Shown here: one piece after another, positions 52,576 to 62,100 of the stretch | Position numbering within the stretch: the first letter of the stretch is position 1 | Layout of the letters: the number at the start of each line of letters is the position of its first letter | Assembly: GCF_001262605.1 (NCBI RefSeq) | Contig: NZ_LGTC01000001.1 | Location: 1,474,501 to 1,538,500, forward strand | Source of the DNA: Pseudobacteroides cellulosolvens ATCC 35603 = DSM 2933 | GTDB lineage: Bacteria > Bacillota > Clostridia > Acetivibrionales > DSM-2933 | Reading direction: 5' to 3' | Length of the DNA: 64,000 nucleotides | Notes under the pieces: generated by a model | Database searches by the model: none | What the model was told of the DNA's origin: nothing | The model's input: only the letters and a program-made list of their open reading frames with translations | Program-made: the position numbers and the translations under genes

Positions 52576-52929
52576 CTAGCCGATTTTTTCCAGATATTCA
52601 CAGCTTTTTTCAACACAATCAACACAGGACATCTTCCGACACCTTCTAATTTCATGGCATTTAACGCTTCCTGCTTGATCTAAAAAATAATTTTCCAGGT
52701 CAGCACTTATTTTTTCAGCATTATTCTTTCCCATAATATACTTTGCAGCATAAAATGCACCACATAATCCTTCCGGTGCTCTTCCTCCGCCACAAGCCTT
52801 AAATAACTCAACAGTTTCTGCACTTAAATTAAATTTATCTTTAAAGGCACTAATCACTGATTGTGCACAATTCATTCGTTCATATCCTTCTTTACCAAGA
52901 TAATGATTTCTTGCTTTATTTATAGACAT
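52576..52929 (-). CDS. C_GCAxxG_C_C family redox-type protein
   Basis: 117 residues. The family signature is visible: MNCAQSV near residue 19, ACGGGRAPEGLCGAFYAAKY near 45 (the C-G-G-G and G-x-C-G-A blocks), and a Cys-rich end (KCHEIRRCRKMSCVDCVEKSC). These proteins are small, cysteine-rich and often beside metal or redox proteins; function is not established. GCAGGAGGG is the RBS. It follows the Mrp-NifX fusion gene and may share its transcript. Confidence 0.9.
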   Translation of the reverse strand: MSINKARNHYLGKEGYERMNCAQSVISAFKDKFNLSAETVELFKACGGGRAPEGLCGAFYAAKYIMGKNNAEKISADLENYFLDQAGSVKCHEIRRCRKMSCVDCVEKSCEYLEKIG

Positions 52930-53020
52930 TTAAACCCTCCTGCTTTAACCAGACGGGATAGTTTTCAGAAACCATCCCCACCTGATCCATGCTCATTTCT
53001 TGCTAATACCTTCCACTTTA

Positions 53021-54262
53021 TTAGTGATGTCCGCAATTACACCCGCTATCACCATTGCCATGTCCATGGGAATGGCCATGACCTGCACATCCTGTATTAG
53101 AGGATTTCAATCTCCCATTTAAAAATGAATTGATAACTTCATCAATATTTCCGCTTGCTCCAGTTATTATTTCAATGCCCTTAGAAACAAGGTTTTGTTT
53201 TGCACCTTCACCCATTCCTCCTGCTATAACAACACTCACATTATGTGATGCAAGGAAAGCAGGCAATAATCCATGTTGATTACCCTGTGTGTTTACAACA
53301 ACTTTATTTTTAACTTCAGAATTTTCAATTTCGGCAATTGTAAAGTTCTCGCATTTTCCAAAATGTCCTGATACATTACTTCCTTCTGTAGCAACTGCAA
53401 TTTTCATAACAGATTTCTCCTCTCCATTAATAGCCAGTATTTTTTCAATATGCAAAGCTGCATCTGCCAAATACTCATTATCAGTCTTTTCTATTTCACC
53501 TTTATCACATAATTGTGCAATTTCCGGATCAATTGGCATTTTTCCAAGAACCTTTATACCTAATTCTCCTGCGGCAGAATTAATTTTACTTTCACCAAAA
53601 AGCTTTATTTCCTTGCTGCAGTCTGGACACCTTAAATAGCTCATATTTTCCACGATGCCCAAAATTGGAATATTCATTGCTTTAGCCATATTATAAGCCT
53701 TCTTCACAATCAATGAAACTAAGTCCTGCGGTGAAGTGACAATTACTATACCATCTAGAGGTATTGATTGAAATACAGTCAGCGGAACATCCCCAGTACC
53801 GGGAGGCATATCCAGGAATAAGTAATCAATGTCACCCCATATGACATCTGTCCAGAACTGTTTTACCGTCCCTGCAATTACAGGTCCACGCCATATAACT
53901 GGAGAATCGTCTTTCTCAAGCAAAAGATTTATAGACATAACACTGATATCATTATGTGTTTTTTGGGGATAGATGCCAAACTCGCATCCTTCAGCCTTTT
54001 TTGTAATTCCGAACATTTTAGGTATGGAAGGTCCGGTAATATCAGCATCTAAAATTCCAACCTTATATCCTTTCCTACGCATTGTTATTGCTAGTGTTGA
54101 TGTTATAAGTGACTTTCCTACACCACCTTTACCACTAACAACACCGATAACTCTTTTTATTGTGTTTAACTCGTGAGTCTTCTCAATAAAATCATGACAG
54201 GCATTTGAATTCCCAGAGCAGGAACTTCCACAGCCTGCACTACCACAACTACTTTCATTCAT
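53021..54262 (-). CDS. Mrp/NBP35 P-loop ATPase fused to a NifX/NifB-type domain
   Basis: 413 residues. A Cys/Ser/Gly-rich N-terminus (CGSAGCGSSCSGNSNAC) precedes the ATPase with deviant Walker A GKGGVGKS at residues 44-51, MPPGTGDV and the scaffold Cys pair C-P-D-C. From about 288 a NifX/dinitrogenase-cofactor domain (MKIAVATEGSNVSGHFGKCE) follows, and the tail is rich in His, Cys and Gly (GHGHSHGHGNGD, CNCGHH), likely metal binding. Mrp proteins carry and transfer Fe-S clusters. It follows the DUF134 gene by 20 nt. Confidence 0.92.
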   Translation of the reverse strand: MNESSCGSAGCGSSCSGNSNACHDFIEKTHELNTIKRVIGVVSGKGGVGKSLITSTLAITMRRKGYKVGILDADITGPSIPKMFGITKKAEGCEFGIYPQKTHNDISVMSINLLLEKDDSPVIWRGPVIAGTVKQFWTDVIWGDIDYLFLDMPPGTGDVPLTVFQSIPLDGIVIVTSPQDLVSLIVKKAYNMAKAMNIPILGIVENMSYLRCPDCSKEIKLFGESKINSAAGELGIKVLGKMPIDPEIAQLCDKGEIEKTDNEYLADAALHIEKILAINGEEKSVMKIAVATEGSNVSGHFGKCENFTIAEIENSEVKNKVVVNTQGNQHGLLPAFLASHNVSVVIAGGMGEGAKQNLVSKGIEIITGASGNIDEVINSFLNGRLKSSNTGCAGHGHSHGHGNGDSGCNCGHH

Positions 54263-54282
54263 TTTTCTTCACCTCTAAAGCA

Positions 54283-54642
54283 TTATTTGTTTTCATGACA
54301 TTTATCACACTCTGTACGGCTGCATCTGCCATTATGCCTCCTGCAGCAAGGCTTAGTAGATGACATTTCATAATTTCCGCCATCAATTCTAATTGTCTTT
54401 CCATGGACAAGTGCATCTGCAGTCTTTTTTCTGGCAGAATTGATTATTCGCTGGAAAGTTCCTCTAGATACATTCATACTCTCTGCAGCACTGTCCTGCT
54501 CCAATCCAAGATAATCAGAAAGCCTAATGGATTCAACTTCCTCAATACTTAAAACTACTTCATCTTTATTGTGCAACTGTGGATGAAAGCATGGATTATC
54601 AGGTACAAAACCCACCATCCTGCATTTCTTTGGCCTTGGCAT
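54283..54642 (-). CDS. DUF134 (UPF0251) helix-turn-helix regulator
   Basis: 119 residues starting MPRPKKCRMVGFVPDNPCFH. A sigma-70 region 4-like HTH lies at about 36-80 (LSIEEVESIRLSDYLGLEQD, AESMNVSRGTFQRIINSAR), and the C-terminus is Cys/His-rich (KPCCRRHNGRCSRTECDKCH), fit for an Fe-S cluster or metal. The family regularly precedes Mrp/NifX-type genes and is thought to control them. Its promoter contains a 20-bp palindrome, a natural autoregulatory site. Confidence 0.92.
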   Translation of the reverse strand: MPRPKKCRMVGFVPDNPCFHPQLHNKDEVVLSIEEVESIRLSDYLGLEQDSAAESMNVSRGTFQRIINSARKKTADALVHGKTIRIDGGNYEMSSTKPCCRRHNGRCSRTECDKCHENK

Positions 54643-54657
54643 CTAACCACCCTTTCA

Positions 54658-54677
54658 TTATGTGCATATGCACATAA
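54658..54677. promoter_or_regulatory. 20-bp perfect palindrome, candidate DUF134 operator
   Basis: TTATGTGCATATGCACATAA is its own reverse complement. It lies 16 nt ahead of the DUF134 ATG, just downstream of the -10 at 54680-54685, so a bound dimer would block transcription. Confidence 0.7.
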
Positions 54678-54679
54678 AC

Positions 54680-54708
54680 ATATTACTACTATTTTACTTA
54701 CAAGTCAA
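54680..54708 (-). promoter_or_regulatory. Promoter of the DUF134-mrp operon
   Basis: TTGACT (54703-54708), 17 nt, TAATAT (54680-54685) on the minus strand. The -35 overlaps the stop codon of the methyltransferase gene. Confidence 0.6.
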
Positions 54709-55391
54709 CGGGATTTACCTATTTTCAACATGCTATTGCCGCCTTTCTGAAACTCATAATCAACATATACTTCCTGCACATAATAGCCATAATCCGAATA
54801 TAGCTTCATAATATCGTATACATATGCCGACCTTGCCCCATTTATATCAAGGAGCGGAAAAATCCTCACTTCTTTTGAAACACGCAGCATCTCATTAATA
54901 GCCTTTTTATGAAACTCAAAAGACAAATTATCAGAGTATAAAAACAAAAAGTGAGATGAAAGAGCTATATCAAATTGGTTATCTTTAAACGGCAGAATGG
55001 GCAGCTGGGCAAATGCATACCTATTTTCTATTTTGCCAACATCATAATCCTGCAGGAATTCTTTCATGGCAGCCATTCTGATTTCACCTAAGTGCTCCAC
55101 ATCCTTAATATTAGTCCAAATAAATTTATCCATATTTTTACTTGTTCGATCCATTACTTCCTTATATGTTTCATCAATACGTTTTTCGATTTCTTCCTTG
55201 CTGAGTTGATATATCGGATCAATGGAAACTACCGTTCTGCCTTTCTTTTTCATAGTACTATTAAAACTTGCAGGACCATCTCCACAGCCCAATATTTCTT
55301 TTTCCAGCTCTGACTCCGTTAACTTAAACATTTCTACGTATTCATCAAATGATCTACCCCAGGGAACAATCGATTCATATTTTAATGACAT
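54705..55391 (-). CDS. SAM-dependent methyltransferase-like protein
   Basis: 228 residues. A class I methyltransferase fold is suggested by ILGCGDGPASFN (SAM-binding motif I, about residue 34), VVSIDPIYQLS (motif II), LPILPFKDNQFDIALSSHFL (motif IV) and a late NEMLRVSKEVRIFPLL strand. A long charged helical insert separates motifs II and IV (EEIEKRIDETYKEVMDRTSK). The substrate is unknown. It stands between pfkA and DUF134, with its own short leader. Confidence 0.8.
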   Translation of the reverse strand: MSLKYESIVPWGRSFDEYVEMFKLTESELEKEILGCGDGPASFNSTMKKKGRTVVSIDPIYQLSKEEIEKRIDETYKEVMDRTSKNMDKFIWTNIKDVEHLGEIRMAAMKEFLQDYDVGKIENRYAFAQLPILPFKDNQFDIALSSHFLFLYSDNLSFEFHKKAINEMLRVSKEVRIFPLLDINGARSAYVYDIMKLYSDYGYYVQEVYVDYEFQKGGNSMLKIGKSR

Positions 55392-55420
55392 TTTATTTTT
55401 CCCTTCCTCCCTTATTTTTC

Positions 55421-55468
55421 AACAAAAATACCCAGTACTAATTATTCGCACAATCAGTACCGGGTATC
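55421..55468 (-). terminator. Terminator after pfkA
   Basis: 12-bp arms ATACCCGGTACT (55456-55467) and AGTACTGGGTAT (55428-55439), followed by TTTTTGTT on the minus strand, 14 nt past the stop. Confidence 0.88.
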
Positions 55469-55481
55469 CTATAATCACTAC

Positions 55482-56453
55482 CTATAGTGATAAAATCTTA
55501 CTGAGCTCTATAAGATTATCGTCAATATCCTTCTTCATTTCCAATGCCTCATTAATCTCTATATCAACAACCTTGCCTTCCCTTAATGCAATTACACGGT
55601 TGCCTATACCATCCTTCAACAATTCAACAGCCCTGACTCCCATCATGCCTGCAGTAACCCTGTCACGCACAGTAGGACTTCCGCCCCTTTGTATATGTCC
55701 AAGTATAGTCGCTCTTGATTCAATTCCAGTTATCTTTTCTATCTCCGTTGCAACCTCTATAGCCCCGCCAACACCTTCTGCCACTATAACAATATAGTGC
55801 TTTTTACCGCGATTGCGGCCTTCGATTATGGGCTTTATTATGTCTTTGTCAAACTCAAATTTCTTTTCCGGTAGTAAAACCACTTCAGCACCGCAGGCAA
55901 TACCCACATTTAAAGCTATATACCCCGCTTTACGTCCCATAACCTCCAAAACACTACAGCGTTCATGAGAATATGCCGTATCACGTATTTTGTCCAGTGC
56001 ATCCTGAACGGTATTTAAAGCTGTATCATAACCAATTGTATATTCGGAGCACCCTATATCATTGTCAATTGTACCGGGAATACCCACAACCTTTATTCCA
56101 TGGGCACTCAAATCTTTAGCTCCGCGAAACGATCCATCTCCCCCAATTACAACAAGAGAATCAAGTCCAAAAACTCTAGCCATAGCGGCACCTTGCTGTA
56201 TCCCCTCTTCAGTCTTAAATGGAAGACAACGTGCTGTCTGCAGTACCGTACCTCCACGGTGGACAATATCCGATACGCTTCTTAATGACATTTCAAATAT
56301 ATCCCCATTAATAAGACCATTATAACCTTTGCGAATTCCCATTACCTTAAAGCCCCAATGGATACCCGATCTTACAACAGCTCTTATAGCCGCATTCATT
56401 CCTGGTGCATCTCCCCCGCTTGTCAGAACTCCTATACTTCTTGCATTATCCAT
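55482..56453 (-). CDS. pfkA: 6-phosphofructokinase
   Basis: 323 residues from the ATG at 56453, chosen because AGGAGGTATTTTT precedes it; the frame extends to 56507 without RBS. ATP-dependent PfkA blocks: GVLTSGGDAPGMNAAIRAVV, VVIGGDGSFRGA, GIPGTIDNDI, the catalytic region YDTALNTVQDALDKIRDTA and GHIQRGGSPTVRDR. GGDGS (rather than GGDDT of pyrophosphate enzymes) points to ATP as donor. Commits glycolysis. Confidence 0.96.
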   Translation of the reverse strand: MDNARSIGVLTSGGDAPGMNAAIRAVVRSGIHWGFKVMGIRKGYNGLINGDIFEMSLRSVSDIVHRGGTVLQTARCLPFKTEEGIQQGAAMARVFGLDSLVVIGGDGSFRGAKDLSAHGIKVVGIPGTIDNDIGCSEYTIGYDTALNTVQDALDKIRDTAYSHERCSVLEVMGRKAGYIALNVGIACGAEVVLLPEKKFEFDKDIIKPIIEGRNRGKKHYIVIVAEGVGGAIEVATEIEKITGIESRATILGHIQRGGSPTVRDRVTAGMMGVRAVELLKDGIGNRVIALREGKVVDIEINEALEMKKDIDDNLIELSKILSL

Positions 56454-56709
56454 AAAAATACCTCCTACCAAACTACTAACAAATTTATATTTTAAAGAAC
56501 CATACATCTGTAGTTTTTATCTTTTTTGATATAATACCACATTATTCTTCATAAAACTATATTTTTTTATAATATAAATTGGGAATATTAATCGGCAAAT
56601 CTGTTGACATTATTATCCATCACATGATGTTGTCTATGAAAAAACGATTGTAATGCCTACCAATGTTTTAGTACCTTATGTCTTTAAAACACTAATAAAA
56701 AACAAGAAT

Positions 56710-57484
56710 TTAGGCAACTAAATTTGCCAAGTCCTCTGTTGATGCGGATAATATAGCATTTAAAGCAGAGGATATTTTTCGGCCTTTGTCAGTTAAGGCA
56801 TACTTATGCTGCTTGGGTAGCTTCCTAATAATACCATGGGAGCGAAGTAATGAAATCTGGCGACTGATTTTCGAAGAAAGTTTTTTATCAGTCATTCCAT
56901 TTGCCCATTCTGTGCCAACTAATTTTCCTTGCAATGTTTTATTCGTTATAGAACCTGCATTGAAAATAGGATCTGATATTGCCCTTAAAATTTCCTTGTC
57001 CTTTCCGGTTACATCTAAGCCTCTAAACTTTTTCCCATTACGGGTAATTGAAACTGTAATATCTTCAAACAGTTTGGCAACAGGTGTTTTATCAGAAACA
57101 GTTGCAAGCTGTTCTGCAAAACTTTTATTCCTTTCTGCTGAAATTTTTGATCCTTGTACCGTCATGCCAAGTACTGACCTTTGGCATTAGCTCTGGATTT
57201 GCAAGCGGATGTGGTTGACCATCTTTCCTTACAGGATGTCCCATATATTTTAATACTCTGTCATATGTGCCTGTAATTATTGAATGGCGAAGAAGGTTTT
57301 CCATCAAAGGAGCTAATGACCGAGTATCGTCGAATATGTAATCTTTAGCCATCTCACTCTGCCATAATGTCCAGTAGTATTTCATGTTGTCACCAAGTAT
57401 TTCTGTCATTCCAAGAAAAACCTCATTGGCAAACCCTGAAAGCATTTGTTCCCAATTTGTATCCAACTGGCTATTTAATAACTT
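56710..57484 (-). pseudogene. Truncated and internally deleted gene of an unnamed family
   Basis: Two frames belong to one former protein. The upstream part (57484-57125) reads KLLNSQLDTNWEQML...PEVMP-like ANPELMPKVSTWHDGTRIK and then runs out of frame at a junction near 57130. The downstream part (up to 57165 in another frame) reads ISAERNKSFAEQLATVSDKT and ends in a winged-helix-like segment (SSKISRQISLLRSHGIIRKL) and ALNAILSASTEDL. The 5' end stops at a TAG in a TTCTA repeat next to the IS110 copy. From memory, intact relatives have about 60 more residues at the junction and a longer N-terminus; I cannot name their function. Confidence 0.65.
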
Positions 57485-57502
57485 CTATTCTATTCTATTC
57501 TG

Positions 57503-57547
57503 AAACATACGGCAAATTTGGCACACAAGTAACCAAAGCGTATGTTT
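57503..57547. repeat. Inverted repeat at the downstream end of the IS110 element
   Basis: AAACATACG (57503-57511) and CGTATGTTT (57539-57547), 27 nt apart, between the transposase stop and the pseudogene. It may lie in the element's right end. A pentanucleotide TTCTA repeat (57483-57500) adjoins it. Confidence 0.5.
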
Positions 57548-57580
57548 TTACGCCTTTAAGCTTTTGTTTTTAGTTTGGTT

Positions 57581-58807
57581 TTAAGATGCTTTGGGTTCCA
57601 GAGACACCTTAAATCCGAGTAACTCCAATCTTTTAACCGCACTTTTCATAACCACTTTTTCTCTTTGCTTGATGAAATACTCGTCACCAAGTTCTTTAAA
57701 GGGCTTATTATATTTTAAAATATGATATACAATAACTAAAATACTATGACCGACTGCTATTGCTGCCCGGTTTTTACCTCTTCTTGCTGCAATTCTTTTA
57801 TACTGTGCTGAAAGATATGTATTCTTGATTTTAGCGGCGGCTCTTGCTGCCTCTGTAAGTGCACTTTTTAAATGTTTGTTTCCCTTGGTTGTTTTTCCAG
57901 TCTTTCTTTTCCCAGCACTTTCATTATTCCCAGGAGATATACCTGCCCATGAAGATAATTTTGATGAATCAGCAAACCTTTCCATATCTGTCCCTATTTC
58001 TGCTACAATCTCTTGTGCTACTCTTAGCCCAACACCAGGAATTCCATCCAGTAGTGTCAGGCTTTCTTTAAAAGGGATCATCCTTTCCTCCACTTCTTTG
58101 TCTATATCCTCAATTTTTTTAGTAAGAAAATCAACATGTTCAAGCTGGGCTGCAATTATCATTTTTTGATGTTTTCCTATAGTTCCATTCAATGCCTTAA
58201 TTATTTGTGGAATTTTTTCCTGCATTCTTCCTCTTGCTAGTTGAGCAATTACCTCTAAATCTTTTTCATCTTTTTCTTTAATCAATTCCTCAACCATTTT
58301 TCTTCCTGAAACTCCAAGAACATTTGAAACTACATTTGACAACTTGATATTTGCTCCTTCAAGAACTTTCTGTAATCTATTTACTTCTCTTGATCTTTCT
58401 TGAACCAAACTCCTTCTATACCTTACCAATTCTCGCAGTTCCCGTTGATCTCTCTTTGGAATATAGCTTCCTTTTAATAATCCATGTTGCAACAATTCTG
58501 CTATCCATTCCGAATCTTTTACATCAGTTTTTCTCCCTGGAACAGCCTTAATATGTGCAGCGTTAACAACCAAAGTCTCAATATCTTCTGCTTCCAACAA
58601 ATTGTATATTGGCTTCCAATAAACTCCTGTGCTCTCCATCGCTACATGGGTGCATCCTTTGTTTTTTATTTCTTCAATCATTTCAATAATATCCGCTGTC
58701 ATAGTTCCATATGTCTTTATTTCTTTTCCTTCTGGCGTTATAATACATGCGGTTATACTTGCTTTGTGTACATCCAATCCACATACTTTCTCATACAATT
58801 TTAACAT
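57581..58807 (-). mobile_element. IS110-family transposase gene
   Basis: 408 residues from the ATG at 58807 (AGGTGATATAT upstream). The N-terminal RuvC-like DEDD domain shows CGLDVHKASI, VAMESTGVYWKP and KTDVKDSEWIAELL; the C-terminal Transposase_20 domain shows LLDGIPGVGLRVAQEIVAEI, LSSWAGISPGNNES and the serine region GKRKTGKTTKGNKHLKSALT. Complete, with no stop or frameshift, so probably active. IS110 elements lack classical terminal repeats and use a bridge RNA; about 215 nt of non-coding DNA upstream fits the IS110 group. Confidence 0.95.
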
Positions 58808-59022
58808 ATATATCACCTACAATATTTTATTAAGGCAATCACATTTTTCATCCACAATTTCTTTATACATTGAAGGTTTCCCTCCAGAAGTTTCAGAACA
58901 GGTACGCCAAGCTTCCGTATTCTTATTTACACACTTTTCACAGTCTGATAACATGCCTTTAATGTCCCCTTACCAATTTTACAAGGGCATACTCAAGAAT
59001 CTCTACATAACTATCATTTGCT
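58808..59022 (-). ncRNA. Candidate bridge-RNA region of the IS110 element
   Basis: Non-coding, upstream of the transposase on its strand, where IS110-group elements encode the bridge RNA. Short complementary segments are visible, such as GGAGGGAAACCTTC and TGCCCTTG...AAGGGGACATTAAAGGCA. I could not define the two guide loops or the left boundary by eye. Confidence 0.35.
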
Positions 59023-59067
59023 TTAAGGGGCCCGTCTCAAGTTTCATTTTGAGACCGCCCCCTTTAA
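59023..59067. repeat. Strong hairpin between the giant gene and the IS110 element
   Basis: TTAAGGGGCCCGTCTCAA (59023-59040), an 8-nt loop, then TTGAGACCGCCCCCTTTA (59049-59066): nearly perfect 18-bp arms. It may end transcription of the giant gene, although no T run follows on that strand. GGGG-nn-GTCTCAA also resembles the terminal repeats of some IS1182/IS4-type elements. Confidence 0.55.
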
Positions 59068-59107
59068 TGATAATCAATTTATTGGAAATTTGATATAGTT
59101 TCCTGCC

Positions 59108-62100
59108 CTATTCAATTTTCTTCTGACAAAACGGCTGCTTAGCCTCCTGGAATGTCCACGAGTATTCAAATGCAAGAGCTTTGGCAACAATAGAGAAACT
59201 TTCACCGACTTCTCCCTCTGCTGATATTTTATCGTCATATTTAAATGTCGCACCTATTGAGCACTCCAAATTTACTCCAACGCTAAGTACATTTGCTATA
59301 CCAACCCCTGCCTCGGCAGAAGGTTTTATAGCCGGACTAACCTCTATCAAAGGTTTTACTGAACCAGCATTCCCCTTAATATCAACTTTTAGGTCAACCC
59401 CGACTTCCAGCCCAAGAGATATATATACAGGAACATAACCTATTATAAATTGCCTTGTCATATCCCATGTTCCTGAGAAACTACCTATCATTCCACCATT
59501 GGTCTCACCCGTATTAAGATCAGTCTCGTAATAGCCCATTATTTTAAAGCTAGGGGTCCCCTTCTGATCGCTTACATCATAATAACAAGACTCAGCTTTT
59601 AAGGTATCCATAAGACCCTTGGCCTTGTTAAATCTTTCCATACTATCTGCCCATTCGCCTATATCATCTGCTATAGAACTTATCAACCCCTTTTCCTTTA
59701 ATTTACTCACATCTACTCCCAAAACGACCTTCGTCTTGTTATCCTCTATCATTGACACGTAGCTTACTGGACCAAGCTCAAACTTAAACTCCATATCTGG
59801 GAATGATTGTGCTTTAAAAGGCATTTCCAGTTCTGGTGCCGCTGGGATAATCTTCATTCCGCCCTCCTTGCTGTAAGAGCGTCTCTTGAAGAAAAGGTTT
59901 ATATGGAACATCTGCGATTTCTTTCCGTCTCCAGAAATTGCCAACAAATAAGTGTCATTACCTTCAGTAGAAAAAATCCCATCAAATGTTCCTGAAAATA
60001 CTTCTCCGCTAAAAGACGTATATTCACTTCCGTTATAAAGGCGTATTTCGCCCGGCTGACATCCGCGCCAGTTGACTGAAGCTTCAATCCTTACTTGCTG
60101 AGAGTTACCAAGTTCAATAATTTTGTCCTGTATAGACAAATCACATTTTCCATCATTAAATGAATCTTCATAATAAGCAGCCTGAATGTATGGGTTCACG
60201 CTACTTTCCTCATTGTCCAGCACAACGGTGAATAATTGATCTCCGACATACTCAATATTCAAAGTATAGTCGTAATATCCTTCTTTTCTTACGTTTAAAT
60301 TGTACATATCCTTCTTGACAAAAAACATCGCTACTCCAGATTGTTCTTTTCCAGTTTTTTGGGACATTTTTTTGCCCTTTTCGTTTGTAATGGTAACATC
60401 TGCGTTGTTTATAGCTGAAAGCCCATTTTTGTCCATAACATATATAATCAATCCGCCTTCCATGGTTAACACACCATTTTGGGTTACATTCTGGGCATTG
60501 TCGGCACTTACTATTACTTGATACTCTATTTTCGAGGAATTTGATTTAGGTTTGAATTTTATATCCCATGATGCTGTAACCTTTTTGCTGACAATACCAA
60601 TATACTGTACAGTATCCGAAACAAGCTGCGTATACTGCACCTCACTTTCTGAGAGTATCTTTATTGATGCCTTTGCATTTTTCGCTATTCCTCCACTGTT
60701 TGATATACTTGCCTTTATTGTATAAGTACAATATCCGTCATCCGATACTCCTTTTTCCTCTGAATCAAGAGCAAGCTTGAATTTAGCATTCCCTGCATTG
60801 ATAAAACCGCTTATTTTTTTGCTTCTTGCATTATCTCCACTCACTTTGATTATATAATCCAGTGAAGATGTTGCTGAAACAGCTTTAAATTTGATCCTCC
60901 ATACGGCTGTCTTCGTCATACCCGGCTCAAGTGTGCCCAATTGTACTTTTAGCCGATCAGAGCCAATAAACTGTATATTCTGTATTCCTTCAAAGTCAGA
61001 CAGTTCAATTTCTGCCGTGACATTTTCTGCAGTATCACGCCAATCTTTAATATCGGCAATAATGTCATAGGTATAATAATTATCCTGGTCTGCTTCAACA
61101 AAATTAGAATCGGTTTGCACCTGAAGAAGTGCCTTCGAAGCAGAAATAGACCCTAATGTTGTTTTTATGGTGGCATTTCCGTCGGTTTTCACAATAAATG
61201 ATTTACTCAGATCAAGCTTCCCTGTAAAAGAAGGAATCAGCCATAGCTCAACCTCTTTCACCTCTCTAGGCTTTATTTTTTCAAAGACTGCTGGAGTCTG
61301 GCATTCAGGTGCTATGGTATAATTTTCACCTTGTTTTATGTCCAGACTTACATTGTAAAGCTCTGCATCGGATACATTTTCAAGATTCACCATTACAAGG
61401 TACGGCTCCCCTTCAAAAGTATAATCCTCCGCTTTGACATGCATAACAACAGCATCTTCACCCCATACCTTAACAGGATCTTTTGTTGTGTAAACAGCAT
61501 TGATGTTCTCTCCGAAAGGCTGCAAAATACCGTTAAATTCAGCCCTAATGTTGTAGCTGCCTTTCTTGTCCCCTCTTAAAACCCACTTTGCCTCTTTCAC
61601 CTCTTCAGGGGCTATATTCCCCATTTCCACCACAGTATTACTTGAAAAATCTGATGGTATAAATGTCAGCCCATCAGGAGCTTTCAGCTCGGCAGAGGAA
61701 TTTGTTACAACAAACGGTGAGCCTGCTTCTGAGGTATTTTGCATTATCAAGGTCACCTCAAAGAATTCTTTTACCCAACTTACCTTTGCAGGAATAACCA
61801 GATAGTAAATGGTAGGGGCTACCTCAGGATGCTGCGGACAAGATACCGCATTGGGGTAAATGTAATACTCTCCATAACTGAAACAATATCCGTTCCAACC
61901 ATATCCGTTCCAACCATATCCGCCGCCATATCCGCCAAGTATTCCGCCACTTCCGTTGACTGTGAATGTTACAGGAGTGAATCCCAAATGTATCTCGCAT
62001 TCGTATACCCATTGATTCTGAGGATCATTAACGTCTATACCCGCATTCACTATCTCATCCAGAGTCATCCTTTTTACTTTCAGTTCACCAACCATAATTG

